Below are positions 1 to 5,924 of a stretch of DNA of 7,604 bases, piece after piece; position 1 is the stretch's first letter; each line of letters opens with the position of its first letter. This DNA comes from Lichenicola sp964247725. GTDB taxonomy: Bacteria; Pseudomonadota; Alphaproteobacteria; Acetobacterales; Acetobacteraceae. The stretch covers positions 1-7,604 of the forward strand of contig CAXTVM010000083.1 of NCBI GenBank assembly GCA_964247725.1. The letters are read 5' to 3'. A model generated the notes under the pieces. It was not told where the DNA came from. It was given only the letters and a program-made list of their open reading frames with translations, and searched no databases. Made by a program: the position numbers and the translations under genes.

Positions 1-12
1 CCTGGGGCCCGC

Positions 13-70
13 GGCCCCAGTGGGGTCCAGGGGCAAAGCCCCTGGCCTTCCTCCTAATGCAATAGCCGTG
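13..70 (+). repeat. Left copy of dispersed palindromic repeat (inverted relative to right end)
   Basis: This 58-base stretch is repeated as its reverse complement at 7547-7604. Only three positions differ (51, 56 and 61), and the first 37 bases are identical. Its core is a perfect hairpin with stem ccaggggc (27-34) / gcccctgg (38-45) and loop aaa. Bases 2-9 and 13-20 form a second perfect 8-bp hairpin with a cgc loop. No run of T follows the main hairpin, so on this strand it is not a textbook intrinsic terminator. Related copies lie at 3071-3104, 4084-4113 and 6213-6256. There is no transposase or target-site duplication to suggest that the two ends bound a mobile element. Confidence 0.9.
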
Positions 71-136
71 GGGGCACCCTGCCGTCGGCCTGCAGGCATA
101 GTCGGTTCCAACCACCCTACTCATCGGATCGTCCCA

Positions 137-412
137 ATGTCCGCCCTCATGACGACGATCTCGACCAAAGGCCAGGTGATCCTGCCCAAGCCGGTGCGGG
201 ATCAGCTGCACTGGGATGCCGGCACCGGGCTGTCCGTCGAACGGATTGCGGATGGCGTGCTGGTGCGGTCGCTGGACGTGGCGTTCGCACCGAGCAATCC
301 GGAGGCTGTCTTCGGCTGCCTGCCGCACGCCGGCGCAGCCATGTCGCTGGATCGGATGGAGGCCGGCATCGTCGCGCAAGCCAGGCATCGGCATGCGCGC
401 GATCGATATTAA
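137..412 (+). CDS. vapB: AbrB/MazE-family (VapB-type) antitoxin
   Basis: This 91-residue protein has a swapped-hairpin AbrB/MazE DNA-binding domain at about residues 5-47. The family signature TTISTKGQVILPK is followed by PVRDQL, WDAGTGL and a DGVLVR strand. Antitoxins of this type bind their own promoter and neutralise a partner PIN-domain RNase through a variable C-terminal tail; that is family knowledge. The gene overlaps the start of the downstream PIN reading frame at 393, the usual vapBC coupling. I chose ATG 137 because a weak GGA lies 8 bases upstream. ATG 149 (MTTISTKG) is closer to the usual family N-terminus and equally plausible. The reading frame is undamaged, although its toxin is broken. 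Confidence 0.82.
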   Translation: MSALMTTISTKGQVILPKPVRDQLHWDAGTGLSVERIADGVLVRSLDVAFAPSNPEAVFGCLPHAGAAMSLDRMEAGIVAQARHRHARDRY

Positions 413-786
413 CCTCGTTGTTCGCTACCTGACCGGAGACGATCCGAAGCAGGCACAGGTGGCAAGAACGATCATCGGCCAGGAGCCGGTGTTCGTGCCG
501 CGCACGGTCATGCTGGAGGTCGAGTGGGTGCTGCGCGGCGTGTATTGAGATGCCGCCGGCGCGGATCGTTCCGGCCCTGCGTGCCTTCGCCGGTCTTTCC
601 GGCGTGGTGGTTGAGGATGCGGTGACCGTCGCCCAGGCGATGGAGTGGGCCGAGGCGGGCATGGACTTCGCCGATGCGCTTCATCTCGCCGCTTCGTCGG
701 GCTGCGAGAGCTTCCTGACCTTCGACAGGCGTTTCGTCCGGTTGGGACGCGACATGACGATCACCCTGCCGGTCGCAGCGCCGTGA
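393..786 (+). pseudogene. vapC: PIN-domain VapC toxin, split by a one-base frameshift
   Basis: Two adjacent frames together make one VapC toxin. The first (393-548) encodes a PIN N-terminus with MRAIDINLVVRYLTGDDP (acidic D5) and MLEVEWVL (E42), then stops at TGA 546-548. The second continues from GAG 547-549 and ATG 550 with PPARI, GMDFADALHLA and LTFDRRF, which carry the remaining acidic residues, and ends at 786. Removing one T at 545/546 restores a single frame of 130 residues, the normal VapC length. Intact VapC proteins are Mg2+-dependent RNases inhibited by VapB. The active-site DTN is DIN here. As written, neither half holds all four acidic residues, so no active toxin is expected. 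A sequencing error is the main alternative. Confidence 0.85.
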
Positions 787-1016
787 AGACGGTTGACGTG
801 AGGGATGCCCTGTCCGCGGTCATCGACCACGCAGGACGGGGGAAGCCGTCCATCATCACGCGCCACGGCAGGCCGGAAGCGGCGCTGCTGAGCTTCGAGT
901 ACTGGCAGCGCCTGTCGAACGTCCTGTCGTTCGGGCAGCTGCTGATGGAGGCGCCGCTCGACGCGGTCGAGCTTTCCGACCGCCAGGATGAGGAACTGCG
1001 CGATCCGGCCCTGTGA
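783..1016 (+). CDS. Phd/YefM-family antitoxin
   Basis: This 77-residue protein begins with GTG, which overlaps the TGA stop of the preceding PIN frame (GTGA). That implies translational coupling and co-transcription with vapBC. The N-terminal half fits the Phd/YefM fold: KTVDVRDALSAVIDHAGRGKPSIITRHGRPEAALLS is a helix followed by the 'R-G-x-P-x-A-x-L' strand that dimerises and binds DNA (family knowledge). The tail, rich in Glu and Asp, is the usual toxin-wrapping region. The frame is intact. Its own toxin should start at the stop codon, but only a short stub remains there (1013-1046). It is either an orphan antitoxin or a relic under no selection. Confidence 0.75.
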   Translation: MKTVDVRDALSAVIDHAGRGKPSIITRHGRPEAALLSFEYWQRLSNVLSFGQLLMEAPLDAVELSDRQDEELRDPAL

Positions 1017-1046
1017 TCGGCGTATCTGATCGATACCGACGTCCTC
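1013..1046 (+). pseudogene. N-terminal stub of a second PIN/VapC toxin
   Basis: Directly after the Phd-type antitoxin, the frame starting at 1023 reads YLIDTDVL. This is the characteristic first beta-strand and active-site aspartate of a VapC toxin, exactly where a phd-partner toxin should begin. A GTG at 1013 overlaps the antitoxin stop (GTGA) but is one base out of frame with this motif, which suggests a further single-base insertion near 1022. After position 1046 I cannot follow any PIN similarity in any frame. The match is only eight residues long, so the call depends on its position as much as on its sequence. Confidence 0.5.
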
Positions 1047-1310
1047 CCGGCTGCGGCACCCAGCGAGCCTGCGCCATTTCGGCCCGCTCGCGTGCCGGCG
1101 CAGGATCCGTTCCAGGCGCTGCCGCCGGAGAGCGGCCGATCGGCAGATGACGCGGCCGACGAGCCAGTCCCGATGCACGGCCACCTCTTGTTCCCGCCAA
1201 TGTGCGGAGGCGGTGACGCAACCGGGTCGGCAAGATGCGTTGGCAGCGCGGTCTTCATCGCAGGACCCCGCCGGATCCCGGCCGGATCCACCGTCAGGAA
1301 GCGAACCGCC
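1047..1310. other. Non-coding stretch upstream of the DUF892 gene, no recognisable gene
   Basis: The frame of the downstream DUF892 gene stays open through here without a stop, but its translation (rich in Pro, Ala, Gly and Arg) resembles nothing I know and precedes the natural start of that protein. Opposite-strand frames are Arg-rich and look like shadows. It may contain scrambled remnants of the lost second toxin and the promoter of the DUF892 gene, but I see no convincing -35/-10 pair. Confidence 0.5.
1296..1301 (+). promoter_or_regulatory. Ribosome binding site of the DUF892 gene
   Basis: AGGAAG lies 9 bases before ATG 1311. It decides the start, because the frame is open for nearly 300 bases further upstream. 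Confidence 0.65.
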
Positions 1311-1814
1311 ATGTCAGCACCCGAGAGCCTCAAGGACGTCTACGCAGACGAGCTGAAGGACCTCTGGTCCGCCAACGACCAGATGCGCAGGGCGCTCGGC
1401 ACCATCGCCGAGAAGGTCCACGACACAGAGCTGCGCTCGAACCTCCAGTCCTCGATCGGCGGCATCCAGAAGCATAGCGACACGCTGAAGTCGCTGCTCG
1501 AGGAGGCCGGCGAAGAGGCCGAGCCCGAGCACTGCAAGGGCATGGAAGGGCTGGTCAAGGAGGCGCTCAAGCACACCACCAAGGAGGCGCCCGAGGACGG
1601 CGAGCTGCTCGACATCGTCGTCGTCTCGCAGTACCAGCGCATGTGCCACTACGGCATCGCCGGCTTCGGCACGGCCGCCACCTATGCCAAGGCGCTCGGC
1701 ATGACCGAGCAGTCCGCCACGCTGAAGGCGATGGTGTCCGACATCTACAAGGCGGACGAGTATGCCACCGCGCTGGCGCAGAAGTCGGTCAAGGCCGCGG
1801 CCGCCGAGGAATAA
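1311..1814 (+). CDS. DUF892 (YciE/YciF-like) ferritin-fold protein
   Basis: This 167-residue, all-helical protein aligns along its length with the DUF892 family, whose E. coli member is YciF. Landmarks are YADELKDLWSANDQM (residues 11-25), GIQKHSDTLKSLLEEAGE (51-68), EHCKGMEGLVKEALKH (73-88), YQRMCHYGIAGFGTAATYAKALGM (108-131) and IYKADEYATALAQ (145-157). The family is linked to stress responses and adopts a ferritin-like four-helix bundle. Here several positions that hold acidic ligands in YciF are changed: SAEKQ is SAND and EHYEI is CHYGI. Metal binding is therefore doubtful. ATG 1311 was chosen because AGGAAG (1296-1301) lies 9 bases upstream and the family normally starts just before this point. 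Its last 26 bases overlap the convergent transporter gene. Confidence 0.88.
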   Translation: MSAPESLKDVYADELKDLWSANDQMRRALGTIAEKVHDTELRSNLQSSIGGIQKHSDTLKSLLEEAGEEAEPEHCKGMEGLVKEALKHTTKEAPEDGELLDIVVVSQYQRMCHYGIAGFGTAATYAKALGMTEQSATLKAMVSDIYKADEYATALAQKSVKAAAAEE

Positions 1815-3048
1815 GCCCAGCCGTGCGGACCGGCGCCGTCTCGGTCAGCCCCAGCATCGCGCAGAGGCCGACCAGGACGGCGCCCTCCATGTACCAGGCC
1901 GGCGCCAGCGGTGAGCCGGTCACCCCGATCAGCCAGGCGATCACCAGCTGCGCCGAGCCGCCGAACAGGGCGATCGAGCTCGCGTAGATCAGCCCGACGC
2001 CGCCGGAACGGACCGACCGCGGCAGGCTCTCGGCGATGACCACGATCGTGGAGACGGTCGACAGCGTGGAGACCGTGCCCAGCACCGCCGCCGCCGCGTA
2101 GAGCACGGTGGCCGACCGCGTCTGCGCCAGCGCCCGGAAGCAGGGGAACACCAGCAGCAGCAGCAGGCATGCCGGTACGATCAGCACCGGCTTGCGGCCG
2201 AACCGGTCCGATAGCCAGCCGCCGGCCAGGTCGCCGATCACGCCGGTGAGCCCGACCGTCACGGTGGTGCCAAGCGCCAGCCGGGCCGGCATCCGCAGCG
2301 TCGTCTCGGCATAGGTGGTGAGGTAGTCCAGCGTGTAGTTGGAGATGGTGGCGCTGCCGAGCAGGGCGACGCCCAGCATCGCGATCAGCATCAGGCCGCG
2401 CGGCGTGGCCGGGGCCGCGATCTCCGGCCCGCCGGACGCCTCGTGCAGGCGCATCCGCAACAGGAGGCCGAACGGCACCACGGCCGCACCCAGCAGCATC
2501 GCGACGCGCCAGCCCCAGCCGTCCAGCTGCGCCGGCGACAGCGCGTCGGCCAGGAGCACGCCCACCAGCCCCGCCACCAGCACCGCGAGATCGGCGCTGG
2601 CGGACTGCAGCGAGGTGACGAGCCCGCGCCGCAGCGGCGGCGCCGCCTCGATCAGGAAGGCGGTGCTGGCCCCCACCTCGCCGCCGAGCGCGAACCCCAG
2701 CAGCATCCGGCACCCCACCGCCAGAATCGGCGCCGGCAGGCCGATCGCGGCGAATGGCGGCGTGAGCGCCAGTCCGGTGACCCCGGCGCCGATCAGGCCG
2801 AAGGACAGCAGCATCGCCGGCTTGCGGCCGCGCCGGTCGGCGATGCGGCCGATCGCCCAGGCGCCCAGCGGCCGGGTCAGGAAGCCGGCGCCGAAGGTGG
2901 CGAGCGAAGCCAGCAGGCTGCCGGAGGGCGAGCTCGACGGGAAGAAGCTGTGGCCGATCTGCACAGCAAAGAAGGCATAGGTGACGAAATCGTAGAACTC
3001 GAGCGCATTGCCGGCGGCAACCGCGGCGACCTGGCGCGGGTTCAGCAT
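1789..3048 (-). CDS. MFS transporter, MHS family (citrate/tricarballylate-proton symporter type)
   Basis: This 419-residue inner-membrane protein has about 12 hydrophobic segments in two homologous halves. The N-terminus AGNALEFYDFVTYAFFAVQIG (residues 12-32) is the hallmark of the metabolite:H+ symporter (MHS) branch. The loop motif GRIADRRGRK (67-76) recurs in the second half as GGWLSDRFGRK (276-286), and DGWGWRVAMLLG (176-187) is also typical. The C-terminal layout resembles citrate transporter CitA, so a tricarboxylate or other organic acid taken up with protons is likely, but the exact substrate cannot be read from sequence. ATG 3048 starts at the usual family position. No strong ribosome binding site is visible. 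A degenerate repeat/hairpin lies just upstream at 3071-3104. It converges on the DUF892 gene, overlapping it by 26 bases. Confidence 0.88.
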   Translation of the reverse strand: MLNPRQVAAVAAGNALEFYDFVTYAFFAVQIGHSFFPSSSPSGSLLASLATFGAGFLTRPLGAWAIGRIADRRGRKPAMLLSFGLIGAGVTGLALTPPFAAIGLPAPILAVGCRMLLGFALGGEVGASTAFLIEAAPPLRRGLVTSLQSASADLAVLVAGLVGVLLADALSPAQLDGWGWRVAMLLGAAVVPFGLLLRMRLHEASGGPEIAAPATPRGLMLIAMLGVALLGSATISNYTLDYLTTYAETTLRMPARLALGTTVTVGLTGVIGDLAGGWLSDRFGRKPVLIVPACLLLLLVFPCFRALAQTRSATVLYAAAAVLGTVSTLSTVSTIVVIAESLPRSVRSGGVGLIYASSIALFGGSAQLVIAWLIGVTGSPLAPAWYMEGAVLVGLCAMLGLTETAPVRTAGLIPRRPRP

Positions 3049-3070
3049 GGTGTTCGATCTGCAAAAACAA

Positions 3071-3104
3071 GGCCAGCGGCGTTGCCCCTGACCCCATTGG
3101 GGCC
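3071..3104 (+). repeat. Degenerate internal copy of the dispersed repeat
   Basis: These 34 bases match the right-end copy at 7570-7604 with a few substitutions and one missing base: ggccagcggc, gttgcccct and gaccccattggggcc are recognisable. The core hairpin is weakened (seven pairs with one mismatch). Read on the minus strand it is followed by a T-rich tract (TTGTTTTT, about 3063-3070), so it resembles a decayed terminator placed just before the transporter start. Confidence 0.75.
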
Positions 3105-3144
3105 GTCGTGCGCAGCACGCTTCGCGTGACGGCCCAACGGGTCC
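3089..3144. repeat. Large imperfect inverted repeat between divergent transcription units
   Basis: The left arm tgaccccattggggccgtc (3089-3107) pairs imperfectly with the right arm gacggcccaacgggtcc (3128-3144). Between them lies a second small hairpin with cgtgc and gcacg arms around gca. The element sits between the divergent transporter gene and the enoyl-CoA hydratase pseudogene and shares its left arm with the dispersed repeat. It could be a larger form of that repeat or a transcription-affecting structure; the sequence alone does not decide. Confidence 0.6.
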
Positions 3145-3159
3145 AGGACAGAGACATCG

Positions 3160-3751
3160 ATGCCGGATTACAATGCGACCCCATTCGAGCAGCGCGGCGC
3201 GGCGGCGGTGAACCGTCCGCGGGTGCCGAACGCGCTCAGCCTCGCCGTCATGCACGAGGTGGGCGCGGCGCTGGCCCGGATCGACGCCGACGCCTCGATC
3301 GGCTGTGCGGTGATTACCGGCTCCGACCGCGCAAGCCGATCGTCGCCGCAATGGCCGGGCTGGCGCTCGGCGGCTGCGAGCTCGCCATGATGTGCGGCTT
3401 CATCCTGGCCGGCGATACCGCGCAATTTGGCAGCCGGAGATCAGGGTGGGCCCGATGCCGGGCCTGGGTGGCTCGCAACGCCTGACCCGGCTGGCGGGCC
3501 AAATCGAACGCGATGGAGACGTGCCTGACCGGCCGCACCATGACGCGGCGGAGGCCGAGCGCGCCGGGTCGGCGTCTGGTGTGGTGCCGGCGGCGCAGCT
3601 GCTGCCGGAGGCGCTGGTGGCGGCGGCGGCGGCGGCGATCGCCGGCATGTCGCAGCCGATCGCGGCGATGGTGAAGGAGAGCGTCAACCGCGCCGGAGAG
3701 GTGACGGCGGCGTTCGTCGCAAAGCGCGCGCCGGAGTTCCGGAACGGCTGA
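3160..3751 (+). pseudogene. Decayed enoyl-CoA hydratase/isomerase (crotonase family)
   Basis: Pieces of one crotonase-family protein occur in order across three frames. MPDYNATPFEQRGAAAV through IDADASIGCAVITGSDRA comes first. It is followed by RKPIVAAMAGLALGG, CELAMMCGF and GDTAQFG, then PEIRVGPMPGLGGSQRLTRLAG, METCLTGRTM, and finally DAAEAERAG through SQPIAAMVKESVNRAGE and AAFVAKRAPEFRNG. At least four frame changes are needed, near 3330, 3430, 3500 and 3530. The segment with the oxyanion-hole AAGADI motif is deleted, as is the region before the C-terminus. About 198 codons remain of roughly 258 in the family. Intact members hydrate enoyl-CoA in fatty-acid beta-oxidation. It is clearly non-functional, and too many lesions are present for sequencing error. 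Confidence 0.9.
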
Positions 3752-3783
3752 CCGCACCTTCCGGCGGCGGCACGGCGCCTCCA

Positions 3784-3789
3784 TATACT
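3784..3789 (+). promoter_or_regulatory. Possible -10 element (TATACT) for the small membrane protein
   Basis: TATACT is one base from the sigma-70 consensus and stands out in very GC-rich DNA. Transcription from here would give a leader of about 23 bases before ATG 3819. I see no good -35 hexamer at the standard spacing, so this is tentative. Confidence 0.3.
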
Positions 3790-3818
3790 GACGGTTCCTC
3801 CACGGACCCCGAAACGAC

Positions 3819-4076
3819 ATGAAGAACCTGCTGCAAGCCTCCTGGATGCATCGCGGCTACGGCTACGCGCCGAGCTACGGCTACCATCACTCGTTCGGCG
3901 GCGGCGGGTCCTGGGTCGGCCACATGGTGCTGTCGTCGGTGATCCACGGCCTGATCTACAGCGTCATCTTCCGGGCGCTGGCGCATCTCAGCCTGGGCGA
4001 GATCGTGCTGCTGGCGGTGCTGGTGATCGGCGGGATCTACCTGTGGAACCGCGACCGCGGCTATCGGCGCTGGTAA
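3819..4076 (+). CDS. Small Gly/Tyr/His-rich membrane protein of unknown function
   Basis: This 85-residue protein matches no family I recognise. Residues 11-35 are rich in Gly, Tyr and His, with a twice-used pattern (YGYAPSYGYHH). Residues 36-56 form a moderately hydrophobic segment containing two His. Residues 60-76 (GEIVLLAVLVIGGIYLW) form a clear membrane span. The tail NRDRGYRRW is strongly basic, which by the positive-inside rule suggests a cytoplasmic C-terminus. The gene has its own probable -10 element upstream and a strong terminator 8 bases after its stop, so it looks like a single-gene transcription unit. The ribosome binding site is poor. Separate expression signals and a well-formed terminator support it as a real gene. 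Confidence 0.7.
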   Translation: MKNLLQASWMHRGYGYAPSYGYHHSFGGGGSWVGHMVLSSVIHGLIYSVIFRALAHLSLGEIVLLAVLVIGGIYLWNRDRGYRRW

Positions 4077-4083
4077 CGTAGCG

Positions 4084-4113
4084 AAGGCCAGGGGCAGAGC
4101 CCCTGGCCTTTTT
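4084..4113 (+). terminator. Intrinsic terminator (dispersed-repeat copy) after the small membrane protein gene
   Basis: There is a perfect 12-bp stem, aaggccaggggc (4084-4095) with gcccctggcctt (4099-4110), a three-base loop aga, and a run of five T at 4109-4113. The core is the same palindrome as in the other dispersed-repeat copies, here placed as a functional-looking rho-independent terminator 8 bases after the stop codon. Confidence 0.85.
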
Positions 4114-4146
4114 CCATGATGACGTATCGCCTGGCGGAGAGGTCGG

Positions 4147-5628
4147 TTGGCATACGGCATCGGGCGGCTCGGCCCGTTCCTCTTCAGGGCGACCCCGCCC
4201 GCCGTCACGGTGCTGATCGCCTTCCTGCTGCTGGGGCCGGTGCTGCTGATCCCGCTGCGGGTGCCACTCGGCTACAACGAGGGCTGGAACGCCTATCTCG
4301 CCGCCCGCGCGGTCGGGCTTGAGGGTGGGCCGCTCTACCCGCCGCGCGACACGCTCGTGTTCAACAACTACCCGCCGCTCTCCTTCTACCTAGTCGGAGC
4401 ACTTGGACGCTGGGCTACCGGCGACCTGATCGTGGCCGGCCGGATCGTCGCCCTTGCCTCCCTGCTGGCGTCGGCCGCCCTGCTCGCCGCCTGCACCGCG
4501 CGGCTGGGCGGCGGCCGGCGCGGTGCGGCGACCGCGGCCGCCCTGCTGCTGCTCTACGCCACCACCTTCTTCCGCGGCTACGCCGCCGTCGACGAGCCGC
4601 AATGGCTCGGGCACGCGCTGATGCTGGCCGGCCTCGCCATACTGCTGCGGGGCGGGGCGGACGGGCCCATCCCGATCGGCCGCCTGGCGGCGGCGGCGCT
4701 GCTGATGACGATGGGCGGCTTCGTCAAGCACAGCCTGGTCGGGCTGCCGATCGCGGCGACGGTCTGGCTGGGGCTGCTGCGGCCGGCCGTGGCAGTCCGC
4801 TGGCTCGGCGCCGCGACGGCCTGGGTCGCCGCCGGCCTGGCGCTCACCGCGGCCCTGCACGGGCGGGCCGCGTTCGAGGACGTCCTGCTGCACCACCGCG
4901 TGTTCCAGGCCAATCGCGCGTTCCTGGCCGTGAGGCGGATGCTGCCGCTGCTGCCGATGATGCTGGTGGCGCTGCCGGCCTGGCGCCGGCGGTCCGCGCG
5001 CGACCCGGCGATGCTGTTCGCCGGCCTGTTCGTCGCGGTGGCGCTGGCGGCGAGCGTGATCGAGCGCACCGGCGAGGGCGTCAACTACAACGCCTATTTC
5101 GAGGCCGCGATCGCGCTCTGCCTGGCTACGGGGCTCGCGGTGTCGCGCGCCGGCGGGGCGGCGGAGACGGGCGGCATCGCGGCGTCGCCGGCGCTGCTGG
5201 CGGGCCTGGCGGCGCTGCCGGTGCTGCTGACGATGCCGGGGCAGCTCGAGCGGGCGTGGCGCGACATCGCCGACCGCGACGCACGGGCCCGGGCGTGGCG
5301 GCCGTTCATCGCGCAGATCGCGGCCTCCCCCGGGATGGTCGGATGCCAGGACCTGTCGGTCTGCCTGTGGGCCGGCAAGCCGTACGCGGTCGACCTGTTC
5401 AACCTGAACCAGAGCCTGCTCACCGGCGGCTCGATCACCCGCTTCGACGTGCTGGCGCGCACGCATGCGTTCAGCCTGTTCGAGTATGGCGGCGGCTCGT
5501 TCCGGGGCCTGGTGCCGCGGGCGGCGGAGATCGGCGACCGGCTGCTGCAGGACCTGCTGGACCACGGCTACGTGCCCACCGCGACCGATCCCGACGGCAA
5601 CGTGATGATGGTGCCCAAGCCGTTTTAG
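4147..5628 (+). CDS. GT-C fold membrane glycosyltransferase (family 39-like)
   Basis: This 493-residue protein has around ten hydrophobic segments and a soluble C-terminal part (about 370-493), the layout of the GT39/ArnT/PMT group. After the first span (about 19-36) comes GYNEGWNAYLAARA (42-55). Its acidic residue (E45) sits where GT-C enzymes keep the catalytic Asp/Glu in the first outside loop. NNYPPLSFYLVG (73-84) and an acidic DEPQ (149-152) follow, both typical of the group. Such enzymes transfer sugars from polyprenyl-phosphate donors to lipids, proteins or glycans on the outer face of the membrane; acceptor and sugar here are unknown. In-frame stops at 4117 and 4120 exclude earlier starts. 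TTG 4147 with GGAGAGG 4 bases upstream is the only good candidate before the first span. It follows the terminator directly and has no operon partner. Confidence 0.75.
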   Translation: MAYGIGRLGPFLFRATPPAVTVLIAFLLLGPVLLIPLRVPLGYNEGWNAYLAARAVGLEGGPLYPPRDTLVFNNYPPLSFYLVGALGRWATGDLIVAGRIVALASLLASAALLAACTARLGGGRRGAATAAALLLLYATTFFRGYAAVDEPQWLGHALMLAGLAILLRGGADGPIPIGRLAAAALLMTMGGFVKHSLVGLPIAATVWLGLLRPAVAVRWLGAATAWVAAGLALTAALHGRAAFEDVLLHHRVFQANRAFLAVRRMLPLLPMMLVALPAWRRRSARDPAMLFAGLFVAVALAASVIERTGEGVNYNAYFEAAIALCLATGLAVSRAGGAAETGGIAASPALLAGLAALPVLLTMPGQLERAWRDIADRDARARAWRPFIAQIAASPGMVGCQDLSVCLWAGKPYAVDLFNLNQSLLTGGSITRFDVLARTHAFSLFEYGGGSFRGLVPRAAEIGDRLLQDLLDHGYVPTATDPDGNVMMVPKPF

Positions 5629-5654
5629 GGATGCCGGCGGGCAAGCCGCTCCGG

Positions 5655-5924
5655 CTACAGGTGCGAGGCCACGTTCATCCGTTGATGCGGGATGCGGATC
5701 GCGTCGAGGCTCGTGTCGGACAAGCGGTAGAACACGAGATGCGAGCCGACCCGGTATTCACAGTACCTCTCGCGGACATGGACCGGCCGTTCTTACTGCC
5801 GTCTGTCGGCCCCCGATGACTGCGACAACCTGGTTCTGGTATCGATTGACCGCTGCTCGACCATGTGGAGCCCAATCTTTTAGAGGTCGTCTTCCGCACG
5901 AGGCGAGGGCCTCCAGGTGTGTAT
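5655..5924 (-). pseudogene. parE: ParE-family toxin, dead (lost start codon, two in-frame stops)
   Basis: One minus-strand frame keeps a whole RelE/ParE-type toxin from 5924 to the TAG at 5655-5657. The N-terminus reads HTWRPSPRAEDDL, then KIGLHMVEQRSID. The C-terminus reads YRVGSHLVFYRLSD and AIRIPHQRMNVASHL, the classic ParE ending. The expected start codon is ATA (5922-5924), adjoining the parD stop as TAATA where TAATG is expected. In-frame TAA stops lie at 5880-5882 (codon 15) and 5793-5795 (codon 44). At 89 codons it is slightly shorter than usual, with the middle poorly conserved. Working ParE proteins poison DNA gyrase. No functional product can be made. Because the frame is otherwise unbroken, decay has been mainly by substitution. 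Confidence 0.85.

Noticed and set aside
1092..1310. Upstream extension of the DUF892 protein from GTG 1092
   Set aside because: The added 73 residues look random, and a good ribosome binding site and the family start point to ATG 1311.
2443..3129. Plus-strand frame opposite the transporter
   Set aside because: It is composed of Gln, Arg, Ala and Gly and is antisense to the transporter's membrane segments.
4390..5565. Long minus-strand reading frame opposite the glycosyltransferase
   Set aside because: It is rich in Arg, Gln and Pro with no domain. It is a GC-skew shadow of the well-supported plus-strand gene.
4602..5819. Long plus-strand frame in a second phase over the glycosyltransferase
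   Set aside because: It consists of low-complexity Ala, Gly and Arg and runs past the real stop into dead parE sequence. It is a shadow frame.
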